This document shows positions 51,594 to 62,840 of a stretch of DNA of 64,000 nt, in pieces (position 1 is the first letter of the stretch; the number at the start of each line of letters is the position of its first letter). The stretch is from the NCBI RefSeq assembly GCF_000004075.3, contig NC_026661.2:18938307-19002306 (forward strand), in the 5' to 3' direction. This DNA is from Cucumis sativus (taxonomy: Eukaryota > Streptophyta > Magnoliopsida > Cucurbitales > Cucurbitaceae). The notes beneath the pieces are model-generated. The model searched no databases and had not been told where the DNA came from. It was given only the letters and a program-made list of their open reading frames with translations. The position numbers and the translations under genes are program-made.

Positions 51594-52894
51594 TTTCACT
51601 TCCACATGAACAACTGAAAAGCTACACTGTTTGGTGGAACAATTATCCAATTTTTGTAATTGTGAACCATTTTCATAATAGCCCAAAATGGATTTTACTT
51701 TTGGTGATATGCATTTCAACGAATTAACCATTCAGTGTAATTCCCTTCACTACTTGGTTTGAATTTGAAGATAAAAATGTTGAATTTATCAATATAGTTT
51801 TTTAAAAAAAGTTATAAATGTTGATCGTTACTTATTTATTTTGTTTTACTGGTTTCTTTTACTACACATTGAAAATGTCAATTTATCCTTTATATTAAAG
51901 GTATGATTTGGTTTCAAAAATTCAAATTATATACACCAGAACTCTTGATTATAAACACAAATCACATTTTAATTATCACAACTAACATTTTTAGTTTTAG
52001 GAGTGTGAAGCAAGTGATCTGAGTTAGTATTTAACTGAATCGAACACTTCTTTATGCTTGCTTGCGCTCAGACCGATCTGCACAGTTAATTTGAGAAACT
52101 ATTCTTTTCCTGTTTGAGCAGAGGGGGTAGCATTGCCAAAAGAATAGTAGATGGATATCAGAGAAGGATGACGAGAGCGGAATAGGCAAGGGAGGTGAGA
52201 GCTACAACGGCTAAGGGAGGCAATAGAGAGAAGACAGCAAAGGGAAAAGAAGCGAGAGAAGTGCTGAGTTGAGCGTGCTATCGGGCCCGCCAACCAATCA
52301 ACGAGCAAATTCAACCCCAAACAACATATACCCTAAAATCGACTGAGATTTTGGTTGATCGACGGGTTATCAGACAGCTAAACTCTTCAAAAGTTCAATC
52401 TCATCTCAGTAAAACATCGTGGATCAAATAATCACCCAATAGGCTACTATAATTTTCGAGTCAATATACAACAAATTCCAATAATGAATATATGATGTTT
52501 TGATATATGAATTGATGTCCATTCGTCGATGTAATGCTCACCACTGACGTTGCAAAAAAATCTCCCTAATTGAGTTCCGATGGCCACTAGAAAATTCCAG
52601 GAACCTAATGAGTATAACATTTCAAAGTTTATAAAACAAAGTTGTCAAATCAAGTCCCAAATAAAGCATATTACACAAAAGAAAAAGGATTTTGATAAGC
52701 ACTTCTCTCTCCCTGCCCACCCACCAGAGGCTAATACCGCAGTAACATGGATGAACACTTGAATGAATATACCAAGCCATATCTCATCCGAAAAACTATT
52801 CCTACGATAACGTCAGTTAGGAGATGAGAAAAACAATTACTTGAAAGGTAGAAGCCCAAGATGCTAAATGCTCTCCATTGTCCAAGGCAGCCAA
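51594..52894. other. Spacer between the D27-like and cyclophilin genes
   Basis: Upstream region of the D27-like gene. A less AT-rich, purine-rich island at about 52070-52320 contains gcgggcccgat (minus strand) and a 73-codon minus-strand frame without known motifs. The right ~350 bases are probably the cyclophilin 3' untranslated region. Confidence 0.4.
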
Positions 52895-54793
52895 TCATAT
52901 TTTCATTCTCAGGGTTATGTTGTTTATTTTGATTGTAGATTTAGGTCGATAATGCTCGTCCGTGTCTACCTCCTCGATCTCCTGGAAAGTACATTGTTTC
53001 ACAAACATCAATATTATGTTACAACGATCAAAAGATCAAAATATATACACAAGTACGACCAACTAAAATAGAACAGAAAACAACTTAATCAGATGCATCA
53101 ATTTCTAAACAATGGAGGAAGATAATTGATCTATTGGAAGATACGGTAAAGGATGTTCTAGCAGATGAAGTTCAGTCAGGTTTGAAATTTGAAATTGAAA
53201 TTTCTCACCAAGTTCACTTAGAAGTGAAATCATATCAGAAGTACTTCACAACATAAAACAGAATCCAAAGTTTATCATCACCTGTACAACGTGTTCGCCC
53301 TTGATTACTTGCCCGAAGATGATCAGCTTCTCACTAAGATCTGGAATTGGTGCAGTTGTAATGAAAATCTCAAATCCTTTGTTCTTAGGTTTCCCCCTTG
53401 GTGTGCCGACTAAAAAGGCGTCGTGTTTTAAACTAATTGCACAAATTACAACTATTAGATACGCCTGAAATTGAACTGCAAGATATCAACCATCAACGAT
53501 GAATTAAAAGGCATCAACCTTGCATCAGGCTGACTATGATGCTTTCCTCCCAGAATCCAATCTTCTGCGACCCCAAGATCTTGGCTATTGCCCACTTGAA
53601 TTGAATAGTGTTTTATCACATGATGAAACAGCATTCCACTAAAACGATTCTTTTGACTGAAAATCCAACGTCTCAAAAGATAATGTTCAATTTCATGGGA
53701 AGTTGCAATATTATTTAACAGAATAGTTAAAAGAAAGAAATAAAGAAAGGCCATGAGAAATTATTAATTACGAGTGAACATTATGCCAAACAAGAGTAAA
53801 TGCAAAATGAACCGCTTATGAAACTTTGTGCTCTGTAGATGGAGGTTAATGGCAATTGGCAACATTCAATTTGACATGATCTCCTCTAATCAGTTAATCA
53901 CCACTAAATCACTATGAAATGTAGACGTATGTTTCATATTTATAATGCTCACCATAAATCAATAAACTCATCAACGACTTCAGGGGCACTTTCTTTGTAA
54001 AGCTCCACAACTATTGTGCCCTTTGAAGTACTGAAAACCTAAATAACAGCGAGAAAACATGACAATTATCATAAGTTAATAAGTTCGTGTGAATAGTTAC
54101 AAGGCAGATGGGGGGTTCAATGGGAAAACCTACAGCATATCCAGGTAGATCTGACTTTTTTGTATCCATCAAAGAGGCTTCAGTCTGTAAAACAATTAAC
54201 AAGCAGACTAAAAAAGTATGGATATATAGATCATGAAAATTTTATGTTATGACGATAAACTACACTGAGATGTGCAAAATTGGCTTATGGATTGTCAGGT
54301 AGATCACTAAAAATGAAGAAGTGAATTGAATCTGCTAGCAAATTAACTGAGGAATCATCAAATTCATACTAAAAAACGAATCAAAATTAACCTACGTACC
54401 TCAGAACCTGAAAACCCATTCTCTAATTGTAACTTTGACCTGCATTGGGATGAAGAAAAATTAAGGCAGAAGATGATATCAATGAAGCTCCATTTTCATA
54501 CAAGCAGACCAAAAAATTGTTGAACTATATTCAGGTCTCAACAAACATTAAACATTGTATTCAATGAGGTACAAGTATTTAATTTCTCATAAATATCATG
54601 AGAATATGAAATCGGGAAAATAACGCCCCCCAGATACTAACCTATGAGACCAATGTCTGTATGAGGTATGCAGGAAAAACACAAATAAAGCAACAATCAA
54701 GCTGCACGTGAGAATTGTTGTAAGACTAATCCGCGAAGGCCCTTTCTTCTTTTTGCTTTGTTGAAGCAAAGCTTGCGGCTTCATCTTTGCCAT
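52895..54793 (-). CDS. CYP21-4: Membrane-anchored cyclophilin, CYP21-4 type
   Basis: Cyclophilin-fold protein of the endomembrane system (Golgi in Arabidopsis). Coding exons in gene order: 54793-54642, 54439-54400, 54184-54134, 54038-53953, 53656-53519, 53432-53282, 52981-52895, summing to 234 aa. An N-terminal basic stretch ([10 protein letters not shown]) precedes one membrane span ([20 protein letters not shown], about 22-43), so the domain faces the lumen as a type II protein. The domain reads [45 protein letters not shown]. The motif that carries the catalytic arginine in active cyclophilins reads FHHVIK here, with histidine at residue 122. A donor at 55339 and acceptor at 54832 mark a leader intron of about 508 bases. 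Confidence 0.92.
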
Positions 54794-54831
54794 GATATCG
54801 AATTTTCAGTTTCAAGCTACAGAAAGCTCAG

Positions 54832-55339
54832 CTGCAAGAATCCATAAAGAACAACGTGAGCCTTAGTACTTCACAGTTTATACAAGTCCTCCCAAATCCA
54901 AATTTACAGAATCAGTAATATCATTCCACTTTACAAAATTCTTCCGACCCTGAAGTTGGAAATCCATGCAGCACCATCAACAAGCATATGAAGGTAGATG
55001 GCAGTTGTTTTTGAACTTGCAGTGCGATTCACAAGTATATGAAAAAGTAAATCAAGAAACTCATCCAATAATTACTAAAAATGGCACAACTCCCAACTAT
55101 CTAACAATAATCAACTGAAATCTACAAACAAATTGTGAACTACGATCGAACAATAAACCCACAAGAGAGCAAGCGAAAACCCATCATCCATAACCTCATA
55201 GGATACTAATTCAATCAAATAGATCGAAATTAGACTAAGCCTCATACAAACTTGATGTCGAATTATGCAACAAACTGTGTAATAACTTCAATGAAGAAGC
55301 CTTGTGGATTAAGGGGAGGGAAGAATTAGAAAAAAATAC
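54832..55339 (-). other. Probable leader intron of the cyclophilin gene
   Basis: Minus strand donor AATTTCAG/GTATTTTT and acceptor TTCTTGCAG/CTGAGC. The first exon would be the ~100 bases above 55340. Confidence 0.55.
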
Positions 55340-55563
55340 CTGAAATTTCTCTAAGCGCCGCGAATTTCTCCGTAGATGTAATAAATCTGGCAGTTGGAAG
55401 GGATTTTTTTATTTCTGAATTCGGTGGCCCTTTTGTTCGAAACAGGAAGAATCTTGAGTTCGAGGTTTTCGTTTGAATTTTTCAATTTTTTTTTTCTTAT
55501 TTTCTACTTTCTTTCTTCTTTCTTTTTCCATGTAAATGACAGTTGGTCTTGAGGGAGATTAAA

Positions 55564-55599
55564 TGGGCCCGCGTTTGGTAATATCGAAGGCCCGGCCCA
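55564..55599. promoter_or_regulatory. Two site II-type motifs upstream of the cyclophilin gene
   Basis: TGGGCC at 55564-55569 and GGCCCA at 55594-55599, about 225-260 bp above the predicted leader donor. Paired TGGGCY elements are typical of plant housekeeping and growth-linked promoters. Confidence 0.5.
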
Positions 55600-58028
55600 A
55601 TTATTATTTGACTAATTTCGGTTAAAAATTACTTTTTTTTCTTAATGATTGAAAATCAGAATAATTTAATTAAAGAGTTTAGTTTGAAATGATTTAATCC
55701 ATATATTCTCAACTTTTTTTTTAATCAGAACTAAAAGTAATAATTTAATTAAAGAGTTTAGTTTGAAATGATTTAATCCATATATTCTCAATATTTTTTT
55801 GCAACAATTAAGTTGTTATATTATAAAATAGGTAACCATTTAGTGTCTGATGTATAAATTAGGGTTAAGGTTATTCAATATTCAAAAAAAAATACAAGTG
55901 TACCTTGATAATAAAAGTTTATTTTAATCGTTTTCTCAAATTATAGAACTAAATTGTTATATAATAAAGTTTAAAAACTAGATTATTATAAGATTGAAAA
56001 TACATTAACTAGATCAATCATTGTAAACCAAATTTTAAGATTAAATTTGCTACTTTTCTAAACATTTAGAAACTAAAAGTATTTATTAATCAACGAATTT
56101 TCATATGATTTGTACTTTATCTTGGTTGTGAAATTATATTTAATTATATATAGTTTAAATTACTAGTTTTACCTTCGTGTCTATTTATTTAAGTTAAAGA
56201 TTATTTAGCACGTTTTTTAGAATTTTGGATTTTGTATATTTGGGGGTGTGAACTTTTAAAATGTTATATATTTCAAACTTCAGTTTTATGTCTAATAAGT
56301 TCATAATCGTAAAGGACGCACTTTGAATGTTCTATGTCATATTAAACAAAAAAAAAAAAAAAGACCAAATATGTATCTAATAAACTAGTTGTTGAAAGAA
56401 GAAAAGTTTGAGCAAGTAAGAGAGCCATTCATCAAAGGATCGAAAACCTATTTTATATTTTGAAACTTGAGAACGAATTCAAGACACAACATCAAAAGTT
56501 TATGATACTACTAGATATTTTTAAAAAATCAAAATTTTTCTAGACACGAATATATATAAAATTATGTGAACTAAGTTACATATATAAATAATCCAAAACA
56601 ATTAAAAAAAACTCTCTGGTTCATCTTAACATCTTTGTCCTTCCTCCTCCTCCGTTTTTTCATTCAAAAAATAGGGAGATTTCTTCTTTGTTGAATTAAG
56701 TAGGGATAAATTTTATCCCTCGGTTGAAGATACAAGTCTCAATCATTCTCATTTTAAGAATCACTAGTTGTGAACGATGTATTTGTACTAAGATAGCCAT
56801 GTTTTAAAGAAAAAGGGTATTGTCTAAACATTGTGTAGAATAATAATAATCATGATCCTAACATAATTTAAGTTAATCTCTATTTTGTTTAAAAGTATAT
56901 AAATCCTTTTTTCTCTTTAGCGTAGGCTATAAGTTGATGGTGATTGTTCACCAACCATGGCGATAAACATATTTTCTTTACCAAAACACATAATTTCATC
57001 ATTGAAAGAAAAAAAGAAAACATTTCTTTGGTGGTTAATCAATGTTATTTTCTTCCTTGGGATAGAAAGTTCAAACTAACATTATTGTGTTTTGATCAAC
57101 AGTAAACTTATATATATTTAGTTACTTGACTTGGTAAACGTATTTATGATTATTATTATCATTAGTTTGAGTTTAATCATTCCTCTACTCTACAAGTTAT
57201 CACAGAAGATACCTGAAAAAATATTAACATAAAAAAAGAAAGAAAAAAGAACTCGTGAACTAAAATGTTAGAAGTTGAAACACCCCGCTCCATGTGTTGA
57301 TTTTTTTCTATCAACCAAAAGTTATAATTTGGAGAAAATAGTACTTCATAACCTAAATCTTTTTGAGAATTGTGTCAACTATTAGCTAATAATTATATCA
57401 ACTAACACGTGAATTTTTGTAAAAGTATCAATTTAGTTGAAAGAAAAATAAATTTATTTGACAGATCTTTACATTTTCAGTGGACTTATCGATTTGGACT
57501 CTCATTTAGGACTGTTTATAGTTCATCAATTTCTAATCATTCTAAGAAGTATTGATTTATCTATTCATTCAAGTCACGAATTGAACTTTCAAGTTAAATA
57601 AATTTCATAGTAATATCAGGGAAAATTTGAAAGTTCCCAAAGCATAAATAATTCTCCCCAGTACTTTCCAAGATTCCAATATGAATACCCCATAGATTTC
57701 ATGTAATTTTGTTTCCTTTTTATTTTAAACGCTACAGTTTACATCAACAAAGCAATAGGAAAGAAAGTTGAAAAGGAAAAGAATCGCAATATCGCGATAT
57801 CAATCCATACACTACTTTTCCATTCACTATCTAAACTAACAACAGCCTACCCACATGGCACAACCCAAGGTGGACATCTTATAATAAACTAACAATTAAA
57901 ACCTTATAATAAAAAAGCTGTTAGCCCCACAAAAAACAGCAGAAAGTGGAAAGTTTTGCAAAGAACAACAAGCTGTGAAAGTTGAAAGTTGATCGAGAAT
58001 ACAATTCAAAAAGAAAAAACACTCACTT
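55600..58028. other. AT-rich spacer between the cyclophilin and haem-domain genes
   Basis: It contains a 51-base direct duplication (listed) and many A/T runs. A 40-codon frame from 56958 (FSLPKHIISSLKEKKKTFLW) weakly recalls the C-terminal end of LINE reverse transcriptase proteins, but is too short to call. The right end is the 3' untranslated region of the next gene. Confidence 0.4.
55662..55791. repeat. Direct duplication, 51-bp unit, offset 79
   Basis: The segment from taatttaattaaagag through ccatatattctcaa occurs at 55662-55712 and 55741-55791, nearly identical. The intervening 28 bases are T-rich. Confidence 0.85.
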
Positions 58029-61000
58029 CTAAAGGTTGCTGTTGTTGTCCATGGATGTAAGAGCCACATTTTGAGGTCTGAGAACTGTGTACTCAACAGC
58101 CACACTTTGTGGTCTGAAAAGTCTGTACACAACAACAACGGAGAGGCACAAAGAGATTACTGAGATCAAGAGGGCAAAAATACTCGCAGTGCTGCTCGAG
58201 CCACTCCCATGCAACGATGTGGTCAGTTTTGAACTACTGGAATAGAAATCTAAAGATGTCCAATCACAGTGAATTGAATAGTGTCCAGAGCCATGCCACG
58301 GCTTCTCATCCACAGGATACCAAAATGCAGCCGACATCTTACTTGATCCACCAATGACAAACTGGGCATCCTGCAGTTTTCAGGTGACAACAATTTTAAA
58401 TGTTGCAGTCATATATGTGTTTTTTCTTTAGTTGTGTAGATGATGATGCAGGTGTCATTCAGAAACACATAGAATCTTAGTACATGGGTGGTTGTTGCAG
58501 GAATAATAAGGCATGTCTGATAAAAAGTTTGTTTCGAGTTTAATTGTTTTTTATATTAAAATGGTTTAATCATGCTTTTGTCCTTGTAATTTTAACTTTA
58601 GTTCATTTTGATTCATGTAATTTTAAAAGTGTTCATTTTAATATTTGTACTTTCGAAATGTCTATTTTCGTTCCAAAATGAACCCTTTTTAAAAATTTAC
58701 ACCGAAACTAATCCAAAATCATTTTTTAAAGTACCAAAACCATACTGGTTTTAAACCTATTAAAATGAGCATTTCCCCCTTTTAATGATTAAAGAGCAGA
58801 GTTTTTATTTTTTTTAACTACTTGATTTTAGTTTTCGATAATTGGTGGATTATTAACATCTTTTTTAAATTGAATTACCAAACAAAGAAAATATGCTTTT
58901 TAAAAAAGTATAACATTTCCCCCTTCTAATCAATGCTCACTAGTAATAACAGTATAAAACTCGCCGTTTAGTAAAGTTGGATGGATCTCTGTGAAGTCTT
59001 GAGAATATAAACCGGTTGCACAATTTTGAGCCTTTTCTTTTTCTATATAACGTGAATTCTTTACATAAATGTGTATCAGAAGGCTTTCTAACCTGTTGAA
59101 GACGATCCGAGGTTCTTAAAGGCCTAGAGAATTCGAAATAATAAGTACCCTTTTGGTTATCTGATGAATATGGACTATCTTCCTCCACGAAACCTGCGAA
59201 GAACTCCTCAGTTTGATACTGAATTTAAAGTAAAATCATCTTTGCATAATTGAAATGAATACTAAGATCAAGATAAAACACGTGTACAACAATAAAGATC
59301 GTTGATGATTTCTGTGATGTTATGTTTTGAACATCTCACATTGGGCTTCTCATGGAAAAGATTGTGTAAAAGGAAAGCTGAGTATCATCACTGAAATAGC
59401 AAACTTTTAGGCCCATGGTTGAAATGTATAAACATAAAAGAGAGGAGAAACAATTCAAGCTTCATTTGGTAGCTATTCGGTAGCTATTTGGTTTTTAATT
59501 TTTTATTTTGAAAACTACCCCTTGAGGGCATTATAAGCTTAAGTTTCAAAAATCAAAATCCAAAAACTGAAATGTTAACAAACAGAACTTAGCCTTTCCG
59601 TGTGACAGTGTGAGTACTTTATTAGTGGGAACCATGGAAAATAGTTGTTTAGAGTGACAGGAAAGATTGGACTATTTAACCACAGCTAGTAGTTAATTTG
59701 ACACAATTTTCTATCAAGTTTATAGACAAATCAATGGCCCCTCCTGTACCCATAGTCCGTACAAACAATATCAACTTTTCCCTTCAGTCACACTTTTAAT
59801 TTTCCCAGAGCAGTTGTAGCTCAATAAGCATCAAACTTCTTTCATTTTACACAGGTAATATTTCTTATTAATCCCACAATGAAGCTATTCAATTACCTGA
59901 GTGATGGGAAAAGCTGCTGTGCCACCATGCACCTTTCCAGTCGTTCTTCGCACTTGAATCATTTCCTGAAATTGGAATATGGTCATCTCTTGCAAGTTTT
60001 ATGATCATGTGGAACATTAAACAGACGGCTTCCAGAAACTAGACAAGAAAATTAGTAAGAGTTTAACATTAACATGAAATTTGGAAGAAAGTGGCCTGGG
60101 TGATGGAACACAAAGTCATGAGAGAGAATTTAGAGGAAACCAGCATAAATTTCGCAATTCAGAAAACTAAAAATGAAATCATAATTAAACGGGGCCCATG
60201 ATAAATAGGTGTAGAAAAGAAACAACTGTGAAGCATCAACTTGGTACACAAGATAAATGTTCAATTTAAATTAAGTATTGTGAACAAAAAAAAAAAATCG
60301 TAACCAAGTGTTTTTCCCCTTGAAAAGGATACCAAAATTTTCATTAACTAAGTGAACTTAAAATGCATTGAAATAAATAGGAGTTTCCAATAAAAGTTAA
60401 CCTATTGGTTTGCACTTCACAATGAATATATATATAAATCATGTTAACAAAATGATACAAAGCTAGAAATAGAAAGTCCATCGTTGGAGAGAAAACTTAG
60501 GAAATGTCAAGAGTTGCAGACTTGTGGTCCGCTAGCTGAATTATTAAGGGGAGGTGTCTTAATATTCTTTTTTTTGATAAGAGAGGGGAGGTGTCTTAAT
60601 ATTCTTAAAAATAATTCGATTGGAATGCTCATTTTGATAGGCATATCCTGCAGCCACAGGGTAAGAAAACTGCAATATCCAATCCTCCAACTATCTTATC
60701 ATTGAACATGATCATTCAGTATATTTAACAACACCCGTCAAAAAAGAAAAATTATTATCAGGGGTTGTCATGTAAGGCCTCGTCAGTCTAAGGTATGCCA
60801 AACACCCCTAGAGTTTCTAGGTCTAAGTAGCAGCACTGGGACCCTACTAATAAAATGGAATACTTTCTTCAATGTCGTTGTGCTCATTGCTAAATTTGTT
60901 TGTCATCTTTAACACTAGCTCTTAGTCTTTTTTCTTTACATCCAAGAATGTTTTGATCAGCTTGTGAGCACTCAAATATTCTCATGAACAACTGCCTAAC

Positions 61001-62840
61001 CCTACTATGTTTGGTTGTCAAGGAATCTAATACTTGTTCGTAGAGAACAAGCTAGCTACTGGGTGTAATTTTTCTGTGCCATTTTCAGGAAACTCTAGCC
61101 TCAAGTAATTTCATTTCATACATGGATCAACTTTGTTTTTATAAGAGAAAAATGTAGGCTAAATAACAAAAAATTCCTTTGAACTTTGTCATTTGCTTAA
61201 AAAATACCTTATTCTTCCAAAAGCTACATATTACCCTTGATCTTTCATAAATGTTTTAAAACTAACCTCGGAGTATAAATCTGTCAAAATATTTTATGAA
61301 AATTAGAATTTGGAATGGGTGTGGTGTGGCATTTCTAGGTCCCAATTTCCTGTTCTAGGTCACCACCAACCACACTATATCAGGTCCCAATTTTCATCCA
61401 ACACTCCATCAGATTTCTATTGCAATGATAGTTTTGAAACGTTTATGGAAGCGCAAGGGTAATATTGCATCTTTAAGGGGGAAAAAATGGGGGTATTTTT
61501 TAAACAAATGGCAATGTTCAAAGGGTGTCTTTTTGCGTTTTAACTAAAAAGTATAACTATGTAATTCGGTTTGCATAATTACCTGATGGGCCAATTCCAT
61601 CTAAGTATCTACAATGAGGATTCCAAGCATACACATCCACCAGATGTCCAAATCTGTTTGCATAGAGAGGTGGCTAGATACATCAGCATGAAAGTTCTTT
61701 ATTATATCCTCTTGAAAAAAAATCTGAGCACTAGTGCTCTTTATAGGTGTGAAGGTGATGAAAAAATGATTTTATGCACCTGTCACCTCCAGTTCCAATG
61801 TCTACATTGTTCCCACCATACAACCGTCCTGGAATAGCATTTCCAATAGAAAAATGCATGAGGTCAACTTCATATCCCTTGCAAGTTTTGTTCGTGCAAG
61901 TATCCTTTCCTTCCTTACAGCCACCCATCTTAAGAAAGACATGAATCGTTATCTTAGTTTAAACCTCAAAGCCATGAAAAATAATGCCATGGAAACTGTC
62001 AAATAATGCCATGAAAAACAGCCCAGTAACTTACACTGTGATAGGTGGCACTCTCACCGATCTGAAACATGAGAGCAACAGATGGACATTTGGAACTGTC
62101 ACTGCAGAAATAAATCGTATCCCAAATTTACAGCATATTTGAACAAAGCGTGCCATTCAGATACATATCCATCAGAGTAAACAAAGATATGCTAAAATAT
62201 TGTTCCTAAACTCGCATAAAAATGAGTTCCAAGTAGATTTCCATATCAGGAATTAAAATCTAAAAAGTGAGTACAAGTACAGTAACTTGTCTCAGATTAA
62301 ATCCCATCCACTTTCTGGAAGCTGAAAATGTGATTAGACACACGAACATGCATAAAAAGAAAAATGGAGATCAATCGAATGATATTAGTCCAGATTCAAA
62401 CAAACCCTTTTGAGTATCGATATTGCCCATCAACCTGGAGCAAGAAGAAAACGTCCCTCCCATCATGTAAAGCCTGCAAACAAATCCCAAACGCCATAAA
62501 AATTCCAAACGAACAAAAAAAAAAAAAAAAAAAACAAGGGAACAATAATCCATCAAATGAAATTTGAAAGAAAAGGCACCTTAACGGTCATCTTCCCACC
62601 ACTGTATTCTTTGTCTTCATCAGGGTCAAGAGCCGGTAAGAGAGAAAACTCGAATCCATCAATGTCATTCCAATCATCAGCGTGTCCGTCGAGAGTAATG
62701 ATGCCGGGGCGAAATTCGGCTACAATTCCGATATCGGAGTCCGATTCGCAGCTCCACTCGCCGGATTCTTGGTGGGATTTGACGGGCCTGATGGGCGTAA
62801 AACCAGATAGAAGCAGTAGAGCAAGAAGAAGAGGAATCAT
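58029..62840 (-). CDS. Secreted/membrane protein with a haem-binding (EB_dh, DMSO-reductase-like) domain
   Basis: Coding exons in gene order: 62840-62580, 62473-62406, 62101-62035, 61928-61780, 61653-61583, 59965-59897, 59193-59093, 58370-58029, summing to 375 aa. The N-terminus is a clear signal peptide (MIPLLLALLLLSGFTPIRP). The body shows ITLDGHADDW, ALHDGRDVFFLLQ, CPSVALMFQIGE, VDVYAWNPHCRYLDG, NDWKGAWWHSSFSHHSG and YYFEFSRPL, the pattern of the cytochrome c-552/DMSO-reductase-like haem-binding (ethylbenzene-dehydrogenase) family of plant proteins. A C-terminal membrane span (about 317-342, SIFALLISVISLCLSVVVVYRLF) leaves a short cytosolic tail. The function in plants is not established; electron transfer at the cell surface or an endomembrane is a guess. 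Confidence 0.85.
58540..58690 (+). repeat. Imperfect ~32-bp repeat, about three units
   Basis: Units of the form tgtaattttaa-agt-gttcatttt recur roughly every 32 bases from 58588 to 58680, with drift. They resemble, in opposite orientation, the repeat near 10195-10285. Family unassigned. Confidence 0.4.
60548..60606. repeat. 22-bp direct repeat
   Basis: The 22-base segment from ggggaggtgtcttaatattc to ttctt occurs at 60548-60569 and 60585-60606, identical over the unit and separated by a T-rich 15-base gap. Confidence 0.8.
61157..61545. mobile_element. Foldback/MITE element with ~110-bp terminal inverted repeats
   Basis: The left arm (61157-61266, ggctaaataac...aaaactaacc) is an imperfect inverted repeat of the right arm (61430-61545, gatagttttgaaac...gttttaact). 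The inner segments ggtgtggtgtgg and ccaccaaccacac also pair, so nearly the whole element can fold. Flanks aaaaatgta and aaaaagtata hint at a 9-10 bp duplication, which would fit a Mutator-like element, but this is weak. It lies within intron 5 of the haem-domain gene and has no open frame. Confidence 0.65.

Noticed and set aside
52099-52320. 73-codon minus-strand frame in a less AT-rich island
   Set aside because: Ser/Leu/Cys-rich without motif, no splice partner found; left unassigned.
56958-57080. LINE reverse-transcriptase C-terminal fragment
   Set aside because: Only about 40 codons with weak resemblance (FSLPKHIISS..FLW); too short to support without a search.
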